From Isoetes taiwanensis (Eukaryota; Streptophyta; Lycopodiopsida; Isoetales; Isoetaceae): a stretch of 64,000 bases of DNA. The DNA lies in the NCBI GenBank assembly GCA_021234155.1, contig JAJEKV010000238.1:122001-186000 (forward strand). Direction: 5' to 3'. A model generated the notes under the pieces. The model saw only the letters and a list, made by a program, of their open reading frames with translations. It had not been told where the DNA came from and did not search any database. Shown in pieces: positions 1-10,870 of the stretch (positions are counted from its first letter, which is position 1; each line of letters begins with the position of its first letter). The position numbers and the translations under genes were made by a program.

Positions 1-605
1 TCAAGTACCTCTTCGGTGATGCAAAAGAAATGGTAGTAGGCGGTAAACAAGTAAGAGGGCGTACAGGGGGGGAGTCCGCAACACTTTCAATTAAGGCTGG
101 TTTACCACATATTCTCTTTTACATGTTAATGAGGCTGATGGGGATTACCATACTCATATGCTTGCAGGTCTTAAAAATGCAATTGTTCCATTTGATCGTA
201 GGACATTTGGTTGTTGGGAAGGACAGCTTCTACCAATGTTGGAGGAGTTCATCTATTGGGGACGTCGATATATGATTGCACCATCTAGAAAGATTCGAGG
301 CGGGGAAGAAGCTTTATATCTTAGAAAGTGTATCGGTAGTCTTGAAAATCCAACAACTTTGATGGCATATGGAGGACCCACATATAGTTGGGGTGTTTGG
401 ATAAGATTGGCATCGTTCATGCCTAGCATGTCTATGTATGGTCTAGTAATGAATTGGTGCAGACTGAATAAGCAAAAGGAAGATGGAGAAGATGTGTCGA
501 TAGCTGACAAGATTTATATCGATGAATTAGATCCCTAAGCGTTCATGGAAATATTCTTTGGTCTTATTACAGCTCACATGGTCATTTAGAGTTGTCAAAT
601 GCTAT
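1..605 (+). pseudogene. SET-domain gene fragment, tail of an upstream tandem unit
   Basis: This is the third-exon part of the CACTA-borne SET gene described at 57,340-58,774. It begins at the window edge and aligns with 31,058-31,662 and 57,960-58,563. The SET-like block around 'YGGPTYSWGVWIRLASF' and 'YGLVMNW' is readable between about 360 and 460. Homology to the complete gene stops after the shared 'gctat' at 601-605, where receptor-kinase flank begins. This copy carries extra frame breaks (around 295-315 and 520-540) absent from the other copies, mostly at CTG/CAG triplets. It shows that at least one more tandem unit lies upstream of the window. Confidence 0.8.
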
Positions 606-715
606 CAAAGATCATAGAGCTTGCTTTTGTGGAGATACCAATTTCTTTCAATTCTTAATGTATGTATGTATATGTTTAAAAGGGGTTTAAATTCCTTTCC
701 TTTCTGTTTTTAAAG

Positions 716-2640
716 GTCTGCCAAACAGAGCAGAGCTATTAAATCACATTAGCATCCAGTGGCAGCCTGATGCCACTTATTTTGTTGGATTCAAGATTTC
801 CATTTCTTAAATAAGTCTAAGCACTTAAGCATCTAAGGTCATTCTCAGATCAGAAAAGCTATTACAGTATTCCTGGGAAGGCAGATAGATGCTATTTAAT
901 CAGAACAGATTTCTCTATGGCAAGTATGATGGAAAGAACAATCTTCCTGCATTTGATATTTATTTAAATGCAACACTTTGGGCCAGTATACAAGTTGATG
1001 ATGCATTTGGGGAGCATTTTGAAGAAATGATTGTGCTTTTAATAGGTTCAGTTTTAGACGTTTATCTCAAGGGAAGCATTAAATAGAATAGAATAGTTTT
1101 TTTAATGTCCACGGAGACCAATAGGTCATGGGACCCATACAATGGGCTAGTACAATCATTACTACTAGGATTAAAAAACCCCTGCCTCGAAAGGTTTTCA
1201 AGGGAAAAACCTTTGCAGTAATGATGATACTAGACAAGCAGAGATAATGACTACTGAGGGCTCAGTAATTGCCGACGTTTATCTAGAACCTCAAGTATGT
1301 ATAATGCCAAGTCATGCACGAGATGGTGCTCGAGAAGTTGTGGGCGTGGAATGGAATGCTAAGGTCAAAAAAATGATTCGGACTATCTCAAAAGCGGGGC
1401 AACTTCGAGGAAGAGTATGGCTTTCATCTTCAATAACACATGGCGGCAATAGGCACATAGTCGCTTTCGCGGCAATTGCGGCCGCTCCCATCTACTGTCT
1501 CAATCCGTAGCACATGTGGGACCCGATGCGAATTGATGCAATAGCTACAAGCTTGTTCTTGGACAATGAAGCAAGCAAATAAGCTTGGGGCCCCTGGTGC
1601 CAAGGTGGGATTTATGTGTGCATGATAATGACCGGTTTTCACTTGGGCCAAAGTAAGCTGCGTCCCATATCTTTTGAGAAAAAGCGACCATTGAGATATT
1701 GTTGCAAAAGCTTCGGGATCGAAGCGGCAAGCATCGAGGCGATTTGCTGCGGTTTACCGCACCCCAACGGGCAAACCATGTAGTGCAATGCTCTTTCCAA
1801 CATCGTTTCAAACGCCGAGGAGATTCACCATGGCAAGTGCAAAACGGGATACCTAACATCATCCATGTGGTGCACCTTGCGGATATAATGGAGATGGGCT
1901 TCATGGCGGAATATTGAAGAGGCCAAAAACTGTCTCTTGTAAAAGAATAGCATAGGGTATGCCATTCGTGTCATCCTTGGAAACAAGATTACACCTTGGA
2001 ATGATGTATCATACATCATCGAGCATTATACCCACCTTAAATATTCATTTACGGATAAATTTTGGCATGCGCTATCGTCCGGATGATGTCGACTATGGGA
2101 TAGTTTTGTAATAATTATTTAAAATTGGCATTGAACTCGAAATGTTATATTGTGATTACTTATTTTTCTTGGTTGTCTACATTTTGAAAGGTAGATATCC
2201 GGATGATGATGTTGAACTTTTATGGAAATCTGATCTTAGAAAGCCATATCATCTAGCCAATGAAGCGGATGGCATGCAAAGATACAACACAACTATGAAG
2301 ATGAAAATACTTGATTGTCCAAAATATCTTTGTCTATAAAAGTCATGCAAACTGTTGTAGTTGGAACATAAGGAAATATCACATATCATTATAACTTTGA
2401 TGGGTTTCCAGCAAATTCATATGCTCAATGCGTGTTGTAGAATATTCCACTTGACATTAAATAGGACAATGGTGCATATCAACTACCCTCTAGGAATGTG
2501 GATAAACAATTAAGATTTCATTTCCTCTATTATATTAGAAACTGGATTTGTCCTATAGGGAATGATGCATCTTCATCTAGAGGACAATGAGAAAGGGATG
2601 TAAACACACCAAAACCAAACCAAAACCCATATGCATTTAA
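716..2640 (+). pseudogene. Malectin-like receptor kinase pseudogene (extracellular part), unit 1
   Basis: Several blocks in successive frames match the extracellular malectin-like domain of plant LRR receptor kinases. They appear in family order: a 'GLPN...IQWQPDATY' block (718-800), an 'RSFSDQKSYYSIPGKA' block (833-885), 'GKYDGKNNLPAFDIYL' (907-965), 'RYPDDDVELLW' (about 2,192-2,225) and a block resembling MQTVVVGT...YNLDGFPANSYA (about 2,345-2,425). An intact protein would bind cell-surface ligands or cell-wall glycans ahead of LRR, membrane and kinase segments. None of those later segments is present. Stops and frameshifts separate the blocks, and about 1 kb without malectin similarity (1,090-2,140) splits the gene. 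It is a dead fragment. Family identity rests on motif order, not on a search. Confidence 0.6.
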
Positions 2641-4370
2641 TTGTCCTATTCAATTGCCTTGGATTGTCTAGCTTGGATCTAAGCATTAGACAAGGGTTCA
2701 AGTCCTATTGGATACACACTAACCTTGGATACACAATAACCTTAGCCCATCAACGACGGGCTTGGTTTGTTGTTATAATATGTAAGATAGCATTGGAACA
2801 GACAAAATGCTAAGACATCATATTTACACTAGAAAAAGTGCCCAGTGTTTTTGGGCACAGTTTCTATTTTAAAAGAGGGATATCAATCCCTGGGGGATCC
2901 ACCTTGCTTATAGGGATATGCCACCTGCGTGCATAGGGTAGCGAGAAAACCCCTAGTATCGTGTGGTATCGATAGGCAAATTTGACCCCTTTCCAGGTAT
3001 GGTTTAGAAGACCATCCCAAAACCCCTATGACCCCTAGTATACATACGGAAAAGGGTAAAAAATCGACCCCTCCCATTGATGCACGTGGTTTTGATAGGT
3101 TCCACAAGGTGGCGCCCCCTTGTATCAATCACATGTTACCAACTCTTATAATTTTAAACTCTAAATGGTGGAAGCCTTATAATTTTAAAACATTAAAGGT
3201 ATAAAAGTGCAAAAACTATTTGAAAGTCCCTTACTCCGCAACTTCACTTCGAAAATTCACAGTGGTTTAAACCTTTGTATCTATTGCGTGCTTAGAAAAG
3301 GTAGTCAAATGTCTAAAACCATCTATATGTGTTATGAAAACAATTCACAAGAGAAACAAAAATGTGGAGATTTGGTAATGTTACAAAGCATCAAACAAGA
3401 AATATAACAAATTGTAAATCTATCATATTCTAAACGTCGTCTCATATGTTTCACAAAGGGTTAGCATCATCGTATGCTTATATCCATGCATCCTATAAGA
3501 TTGTGAATTTCTGATATAACAACTAATTATAACATCTAAATTGAATTTCTAGCAATACGCTTCGTTCTAATATGAGATCCATTTTGAGGCCCAATACGGC
3601 ACATAAGAACCTCAGGGCAACAAAAAATAACCGATTTCTTTTACGTTTTAACAGAACAGGGCTCGCTCTTGACGTTTTGGAGCTCTTAAGACATTTATCA
3701 CAACTACATTTATCGGTTCCATCTATGCTTCCTTTAGTTCATCATGCTTTAGATTCATAGATAAACCGATCATATAATATTCCTATATTAACTAAACAAC
3801 CTTATCCATTTTGTTTGTATAGCAACAAAAGCCTAACCATATCTGAAATAACACTCTTAATTCAAACTTATTATAACTATAGCATGTCCTCTTCGATGAT
3901 AATGTGTTCTTAGAGTGTTGCATAATTCATGCTTTGGATATGATGCAACCACCCTAACAACAACTGGCCTAAAATCTATGAAAGACGAGCACAACTTCCT
4001 CTTCAATCCAACTCTAAATTTAGGTTATTCCCTTCTACAAGTACCACATAAAAGTAACAATGAAAGAATCTTGGTCAATACACGACGTTACAAGGCACAA
4101 GTCTTCATCTAGACATTTCATCTTAACTAGGCACAAAAGCATACTCTCGGCCTCCAATACATTGATGTACATGGAACACTCATCATGGTGCATGTACAAT
4201 GTAACAAGACATGGGTATTCAAATTTAATAATTTGACTACATAGTCAAGGCCTTCAATGCCCCAAAGTTAATGCATGTATTGGACAATATCATTTTAGTA
4301 TCCACCCTTATATTTATAAAATAGGAACCCAGAGGACACCTAGAAGAAGAAATAAGTAATTATTCAAATG
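2641..4370. other. Non-coding flank, unit 1
   Basis: No coding region is supported. The stretch holds a short perfect hairpin (about 2,838-2,858, 'gtgccca...tgggcac') and a GGTTCAAGTCC motif near 2,695 that resembles a tRNA B box, with no convincing partner A box. The same sequence recurs at 33,721-35,492. It ends at the LINE2 target-site duplication (4,371-4,387). Confidence 0.6.
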
Positions 4371-4387
4371 CAACAAGAGGCAATATC

Positions 4388-5952
4388 CCCTAGGAGTCCC
4401 TTTCTAGGAGTCCCCTTTGGTTTAGATATTGACATGAATGAAGCATGGGATGAAATTATCTTAAATTTACAAAGGCAACTGATTTGGTGGAGAGGTTCAA
4501 AGTTATCCTTGGCAGGTAGAATTCAAGTAGCTAAGTCAGTATTGAACAATACGCATATTTATTTGGTTTCGGTTCTATTGGCTCCAGCTTCTAAGTTTGC
4601 AGAGATAAAAAAGATTGTATAGAGATTTTGTCTGGTGTACCGATCAAGGAGGCACTGTGAAGGTGGCGTGGAAGAAATGTATGTTGTTTAAACAACAAGG
4701 AAGACTTGGTATGTTGGATCTTTCTTTACAGGGTAAGGTCTTAGCTTCTAAGCTATTGTTCAGTTTGTTGAAAGATGATTGTGCATCACCAGGTATGAAG
4801 TTACTTAAACAATCAGTAAAGAAGTGTATGGTTTTTCATAAGCGAGGTGTGAGAATTGAGCTTCCTTGGGCATTGTTATATCCATTGAAAACTTATTCAC
4901 ATGCCTCTCCAGTACTGAAATGCTTGCTTTGGGCCTGGAAGGTAGTCCAGCAGGTGATTACATTTGATTGGGAAGCTTGTCTCCAGGCATCTTCCCCCTT
5001 TCTGTGGCTGCCTTTGTATACTCATGGACAACTACACCCAGTTGTAGAATTTATGCATGTGCATTCCCAAGCGAGGTGGAGGAGGCGGTATTATTTCTAT
5101 TGAACGATTGGTATTTTGGTATTGACATTGCTCCTTGGCAATGGTTTTGAGACATATGGGTTGTTGGATAAAGATATCGATTATATGGGCTTATGTAGCA
5201 AGTGCTCTTCCTCTAATTAAGATTTGGGTAACAAGAGATCTTTGGAACTTTGTTCAAGGTATTAAAGAAGGCAAGAAGATAGTAAGTTCATGCTACAGAT
5301 TGCTTACCTCCTCAAGTACTTTATCACCTTCTCGAAAACGGCACTTACAGACTTTGCCTTCTCAATGGCAATCCATCTGGAACCTTGTTTGGTCTAAATA
5401 TAATCCTCCAAAGATAAATGTTCTACTTTGGCAGGTGATTCATCGTTCTTTGAGAGTTAATGAGATGGTTCATCGCTTTAAGCCGGGAGTAAGCCCACTT
5501 TGCCCAATGTGTGAGCGGTGCATTGAAACATTGAGACCTTTGTTTTTATATTAGGTGAAGTGGTGAGTAGTCTTAGGTCCGGCTGCATTCTCTTTTGGAG
5601 TATCTTTGGATAGTCAGCACTTTCTTTTGGGTATTTATCCAAATCAGTGGACTGCTTCTAAAAGGATTGCATTTCACATGGCAAAGTCTTGGCTAATATG
5701 GAGTGTATGGAAGCGAAGGCGAAGAAAGGTCTTTTATGATAAGCGTATTTCTTCTCAGGTGGTGCTTCAAGAAATTCGTGAAGTTGTATAATTGTTTTCA
5801 GATCTCCAATTGGCCTGATCGTATTAAAATTCCAATATGGAGTGATCATCTAAAAGCGATTGATGCTTCAGTGACATTTCTTACTTCTGGAAGTACTTTG
5901 TAATATTTTGAGTGTATAATATAAAGTAAAACACGTTCTTCAAAAAAAAAAA
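4388..5952 (+). mobile_element. LINE2: 5'-truncated L1-like retrotransposon, unit 1
   Basis: This plus-strand remnant encodes the C-terminal part of a non-LTR ORF2: the end of the reverse transcriptase ('KLSLAGRIQVAKSVL') followed by a zf-RVT region with a C-x2-C motif ('SPLCPMCERC', about 5,490-5,520). It ends in a short poly(A) tract (5,942-5,952). It is flanked by a perfect 17-bp duplication, CAACAAGAGGCAATATC, at 4,371-4,387 and 5,953-5,969. These are the marks of target-primed reverse transcription with 5' truncation. The reading frame is broken near 4,620 and again around 5,085-5,230 and 5,535. Several of those breaks are absent from the unit 2 copy at 35,510-37,076. Confidence 0.9.
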
Positions 5953-6020
5953 CAACAAGAGGCAATATCATCTACGAATGCAAGGAATTAAGTTTAATCT
6001 TTACAATGGAATTGTATTTA

Positions 6021-6050
6021 TGCCCGGCAACGCCGGGCACCCATTACTAG
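6021..6050 (+). mobile_element. Helitron-like 3' terminus, unit 1
   Basis: The palindrome TGCCCGGCAACGCCGGGCA (6,021-6,039) has an 8-bp GC-rich stem. It is followed 7 nt later by CTAG and then T. This is the canonical Helitron 3' end: a hairpin about 10 nt upstream of CTRR, inserted before T. I did not find a matching 5' TC terminus or a RepHel gene, so this is either the end of a non-autonomous Helitron whose other end I cannot see, or a remnant. LINE2 lies just upstream and may have inserted into it. Confidence 0.5.
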
Positions 6051-7244
6051 TTCTATACCATGATCGCTTCCAATCTGTTATTCTAGGTATGCTAGACCAT
6101 ATAACTGTGTTGTTAATGGTACTTACGACTCAATTGCTATTAAATGTATTATCGTTTACAATAATAAACTAGGGATGGATGGAGCTCCTGGCTTGCAACA
6201 AGCTATCAACTAGGGGCCCTTCTTACTGGGTGCTTGCATGCCAAGGAAAGTGGCAACATTTAGGCATTTTGCTGTTGCGAGCTTCATGAAGCAAGAAATT
6301 CAAAAAATTACCCTGGAATAATAATGGATTAGAACATTTTTATTTGTTGATCCAAATCTATCTACACCTGTGTTACGAGACCACCTTAATTAATGGTGGC
6401 ATACAATCTCTGCAGTATCATTTTTCCAACTATGCATCAAGGCATAATGGGAAGTTACTTTCAATTCAGAATTAGTAGCTATTATACCCCTCTGTTCATG
6501 TCCAAAATGTAATAACACAGATTCTAAGTGTCAACATCTAATTTTAACTGTCATCAACTATTTCTGCCATAGCAAAAGTTCAGTGTACTGCTACAACTAC
6601 AAACTATTACCATCATTATGCAGATTAAGAAAATTCTTAGCAATGCTTAATGTCAAACAAAGAGTAGAATAGAATAGACATGCCACTCATCGGAGGGAAA
6701 AGTTGAAAAAGACATCAATTTGGTTGATATGGCACAACGATGATGCCTCTCTTGAGTGTGGAACGTTCCTCAGATATTTAATCTCCACTCTCCATCTTTG
6801 AATGGGACACAATCAGTGACAAAATGTCCTCCACTATTTCAAAGCTCCTGTATCAGTGGTGCGATAGGCATTTAGAATAGTGGAGATTCCTAGTTCTAGG
6901 AGTTATGTGGGTGATGTCTCTATATGAATCCATATGAATGCACTAAATTGGCAGCCTATAATTCTTGCACATTCTCCTAGATTCTGCCAAGACCCAGACT
7001 ATGGTTTGATCATAATTTAAAGGCTTGCATTTTGGCCTGAATTTATCTTTTAAACCATATTGCGTTACATCTTGACTAATGCTGCTCAAACAGGACTTCA
7101 CTACAGGCAGATAACAACTGCACGATCCTTGGCAGCATCACTGGCATATTCAGCGAACAATTCGAGTATGCTAAATTGAATTTCAGAGAAATGTCTTTCT
7201 CTTAAACAACTCAGGTAATCTATAAGCAAAGGGTGACACCTACA
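6051..7244. other. Non-coding sequence between the Helitron-like end and the Hsp70 remnant, unit 1
   Basis: No gene recognised. The stretch is AT-rich and nearly identical to 37,175-38,367 and 43,181-44,387. Small copy-specific differences occur, for example near 6,850, where unit 2's first copy (near 37,975) differs at a CTG/CAG-containing site. Confidence 0.5.
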
Positions 7245-7295
7245 AAGGCGGAATACCAGAAAGCTCAAATTTACCAAGAGATTGTTATCTCTAGT
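7245..7295 (-). pseudogene. Hsp70 pseudogene remnant left of CACTA, unit 1
   Basis: Read on the minus strand, the 51 bp abutting the CACTA end encode 'RDNNLL', then in a shifted frame 'GKFELSGIPP'. This is the Hsp70 substrate-binding-domain segment that normally follows the 'IQVYEGERS' block. The complementary upstream half lies right of the CACTA right end at 62,726-63,212. One missing base between the two blocks breaks the frame. Nothing recognisable as Hsp70 continues beyond the IPP, so the gene was truncated as well as split by the transposon. Confidence 0.75.
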
Positions 7296-8010
7296 CACTA
7301 CAAGAGAATAGGCGTTTATTGTCAGTTTTTTTGTCACTTTGTAGACTACTGCATTTTTCAGAGAACTGACAAAAATGTGACCATAAAAATGTCAAAACTT
7401 AGTGACGATAGATCGTCAGTTTTTTGTCATTTTTTTGGCAAGTTTTTGACACCTCATTTGTCATCTTTATAGCATTTTTTGTCACTTTTTTGGGCATTTC
7501 TTTGACATCTATATTGTCATATCTTAGGCAAATTTTTGACACCCTATTTGTCATCTTTGTAGCATTTTGTTGTCACTTCTTTGGGCAATTATTTGACATC
7601 TATATTGTCATATCTTAGGTTGTTTTTGACAATTTAGTGTCATCTAGAGTGTCATATTTTATATCTATTTTTGTCACTTTTTTTGGCAAGTCTTTGCCAC
7701 CTATTTTGTCACATTTTAAGTTGTGTTGGCACCTTTTTGACACCTATTTTAACATCTTTTAGGCCATGTTTGCCTTTTTTTTTGGCAATGTTTTGACATA
7801 TATTTGGTCATATTCTAATTTATTTTTGGCATATTTTTGTCATCTATAAACATATTTGGGTAATTTTTTGTCACTTTTTCTAGCAACTCTTAGCCACATT
7901 TTGACATATTTTAATTCATTTTTTTGACACATTATTATCGTTTATTTGGCACATGTGTTGTTTTCTTTTTTGACATTTTTTTAGCAATTTTAATTCATAA
8001 TGATTAGTTC
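7296..8010. repeat. CACTA left subterminal region, TGTCA/TGACA-rich, unit 1
   Basis: More than twenty TGTCA or TGACA pentamers, usually inside T-rich stretches such as TTTTTGTCACTTTTTTGG, are spread over about 700 bp from the TIR. The right end carries the same motif (62,040-62,700). In characterised CACTA elements such as En/Spm, short subterminal repeats in both orientations bind the TNPA protein. These pentamers are the obvious candidate sites here, by analogy. Confidence 0.7.
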
Positions 8011-8247
8011 ACAATGTCTGAGAATAGAATAGAAGAATAATGGACATGAATTCTTTATGAAACATAGAAGCAATACACATAGAAGCATAGTTCATAATGT
8101 CTCAAAAGAACGATACACATAGAAGCATAGTTCATAATAATGTCTCATAGAAACATAGAAGGAATAGTTCATAATGTCTGAAAAGAACAATACGCATGAA
8201 TTGTTTACGAAGAAGTTTATGACAAACGAAATAATAAAGATATTTGA

Positions 8248-9783
8248 TTAAACACTATCAATTTCAACCTCCTCACTGTCAGCACTAGATGTACTATCTT
8301 CACTTCCAGTGGCAGAGTGCTAGATCCATCGCTTGAACTTCCACTTCTTGATGATTCAGACATATCCAACTACATAGGAAAAAAAATAAGTTATATGGCT
8401 ACAATATTAAAAGTTATAAACATGTACAACAACTTAGATAAAAACCTACATGCACATCGTCTTCATTCTCCTCACATGGTACTTGATCTGCAACAACTTT
8501 CCCCTTGATATCTACTGCTGGGACCATGCCCTTACCAACATAATCCTGTGCCATGTGCTACAAGATAATTAAATAGAGTTAATGCTAACTAATATCCATG
8601 AATGTATATTTAAATTGTGATTCTTAAAATTGCAATTGTACCTTTGTTTCTGGAAATACACGTCCTTCGTCACTCTCATGTTGGATCCATTTCTTCCATC
8701 CTCCAATTTCCTTAATCTCGGAAATGACTTTCTCAGTAGGATAACCTCTGAAGTAGGCATATTAAATATTGCAAATACGAGGAAGTTATAATTTGTATTT
8801 ATAGCACTTGATTCTAAACAAATAAGATATGATACTTACATAATTGGAGATGATTGATCTATCCCCACCCGACCCAGTGCATTGTCTCGTTTTTCTTTGA
8901 GATGCCGCCAACTTCTTCATGGGGTGCTCCATCTTCGCCAAGTCTAGAAATTTTTTCCGGTTTGCCTTCTTACGCAACGAAGGTTTGGAAGTCAAACCTT
9001 TCGCGCTTTTTCGTCTTAGATAATCCTTACCAATATAATCAAGAAAATTAAAGCTCTAGATAAAAAAAAAAAAAGAATTTGTAAGGTCACATGTCTAACC
9101 TGTGATGATTTCATCTACGTCCCAGTTGTTTCAAGACATCCTTCTCATTAAAACCATCACCGAATTGATTCTTCAAGTCATTAATCATGTCTTGCTTCTG
9201 GCGCAACTTAACTTGTCGCCAGTTTAGATGTATCTCGTGGCAGTGGTCCAACATGTAACTGCTTGCAATGTCCATAAACTCTTTTCCATGAGCATCAGGA
9301 TGAATCTTTCCACCACTAGACACACACACCTACAACGTAATATAAAAAACATTATATTAATCAACGAGATAGGAACAAACACTCAAAACAATTAAAATTG
9401 ATGTACAATATACCTCAGTGTCCCCCAACTTCTTAAAGCTCATAGCACGAAAGTTTCCCGATGCCATCGATTCACTACCTTCTACACGTGCATTCTCTTG
9501 TGCCTTGGAAGTACCACTACCAACGGAAGACCTTCTCCTTCTCTTGGATTTCTTCGATGATGATGCGCCTCCATTTGATAGTTTATGCATCCTTTTGTTC
9601 CTCTGTCAACATTGACAAGATTTTTGCATCATCTTTTTGTTCCTAGGTGGGTATCAACATTGACAAGATTTTTGATAACATCTTAATCAATAGAAAAACA
9701 ACACCTTTCTATGATAGAATAGTACCTTCCCTTTTTTTCCATTGCCCACAACACCTTTCTCCTTCCCCTTTCCATTGTCCTTT
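8248..9783 (-). pseudogene. TNPA-like CACTA gene, unit 1 (5' codons at 27,483-27,505)
   Basis: This is the unit 1 copy of the minus-strand multi-exon gene described in full at 46,829-48,275. The lysine/arginine-rich first exon, the 'NWRQVKLRQKQDMINDLKNQ' exon, the 'KKFLDLAKMEHPMKKLAAS' exon and the acidic serine-rich tail are all present. LINE1 splits the first exon and leaves the ATG at 27,503-27,505. This copy also has a local rearrangement at about 9,590-9,765, where 'gttcctctgtcaacattgac' and 'acaacacctttct' motifs occur twice, unlike the other two copies. The last exon carries two extra bases near 8,314, which shift the C-terminal frame. Confidence 0.6.
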
Positions 9784-10153
9784 CTTTTTTTTTTTTTTTT
9801 TTTTTTTTAGTGAATGGGGTTTTTTTCATTAATTATAGAAAAAGGTACAACATATTGAGTGAGCCTTTATAAGTAAGCTACTCATAAAAAAGCATGCAGT
9901 TAAATACAAATAAGATAGGTGCTGTAAGAAGCACATAGTAGAGTCCAAAATATTAATCAACCTTATTAGTAGTTGATTAATTTGTTGTGTTGCAACTAAG
10001 AGTCCCATATACAATGAGGATCAATGTTGAAAAAGTTCAGCAACATATGCCTTGACAGGTCAAAGACCAATTCCTGCAAAATAGATTAGGTGCTAATAAA
10101 ATGCTGTAATTTTATGAAGATCTGTATGTGGTCCCAATAGTGTGAGGTGCAGG

Positions 10154-10678
10154 TCAATGATTAGGAAGAGAGGAGTGATGTCGATGGAAGTGGTAGGAGC
10201 TAAGATATTCAAAGTGAGCTTGGAAGTGAGGTTGGAGTATAAGAGTGTTGCCATTTCCCCAATTCAACTCAGTAATCAGCCTATCAGCATTTGTAGTGGA
10301 CATTAGAATGATTAATGTGCCATATGCATCTGCCAGACCCCTGTAATGGTAATAACATTCTCTATAGTTCTCAAACTGTTGATCTGTCATTCTTCTGCTG
10401 TTGCATTCCAAAAACCACCATAGCTGCACCATTAGATATGTGCTTCTGCAGAATTCCATGGCCTAGTCTAGTTCCTCATCAGGGATGTCTGGTATGTCGA
10501 TATCTGTGATGCCCCTGACTGGACCTGTCCACATGTCATCTGAATATTGGATATCATGAACTAGCCTCTGTCCTGGAAACAGTCTGTATTCTGCAGGCTC
10601 AACCGAAGTGCCAATGTCCCTACTTAGGTTCCTCGTGTAATCTACCAGATAAACATTAAGTGTCAGTAAGTGATTCAT
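10154..10678 (-). CDS. LINE1 3' reading frame of unknown function (ORF3), unit 1
   Basis: Downstream of ORF2 on the element's sense strand, about 175 codons stay in one frame from ATG at 10,678 to a stop at 10,154. One in-frame TAG near 10,460 separates a 71-codon and a 101-codon part. The product is acidic in its first half ('DIDIPDIPDEELD') and rich in W, Y and H in the second ('LMVQLWWFLECNSRR', 'YRECYYHYRG'). I recognise no family; it is not an obvious RNase H. It may be an ORF3 or a detached ORF2 C-terminus. The copies at 41,170-41,700 and 48,647-49,169 are broken at CTG/CAG sites. Confidence 0.4.
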
Positions 10679-10870
10679 GACAATGTAGTTTAAATATTTT
10701 ATAAGCTCCCAAGAATTTGCCTATACTTAGCCATTTGTTATCCAAAGAATCTAAAGAATCTTTATGCAGGTGTATCTGACTTGTTGCAACCATTTCTATG
10801 TCATAGATAACTTGAGTTTTAATCCAGAATATGGAAATTGTCTTACCACCATACTACGTTTCCATACATT

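Noticed and set aside
1545-1904. 119-codon minus-strand frame (and its longer relative at 32,601-32,957) as a host gene
   Set aside because: Cysteine- and tryptophan-rich, but no family recognised, no intact boundaries and frames differ between copies. It could be a degenerate insertion in the kinase pseudogene, which I cannot support.
2690-2720. tRNA gene suggested by GGTTCAAGTCC
   Set aside because: No cloverleaf, A box or acceptor stem can be formed around it.
7101-7337. 78-codon minus-strand frame at each CACTA left end as a gene
   Set aside because: It spans the TIR and the Hsp70 remnant and is explained by those two features.
7424-7618. Phe/Ile-rich frames in the subterminal regions (also 38,547-38,940 and 62,074-62,684) as membrane proteins
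   Set aside because: They are translations of the T-rich TGTCA repeats, in no conserved frame between ends.
7620-8010. Regular short repeats as a CRISPR-like array
   Set aside because: Repeat length and spacing are irregular, the genome is a plant's, and the repeats belong to CACTA subterminal sequence.
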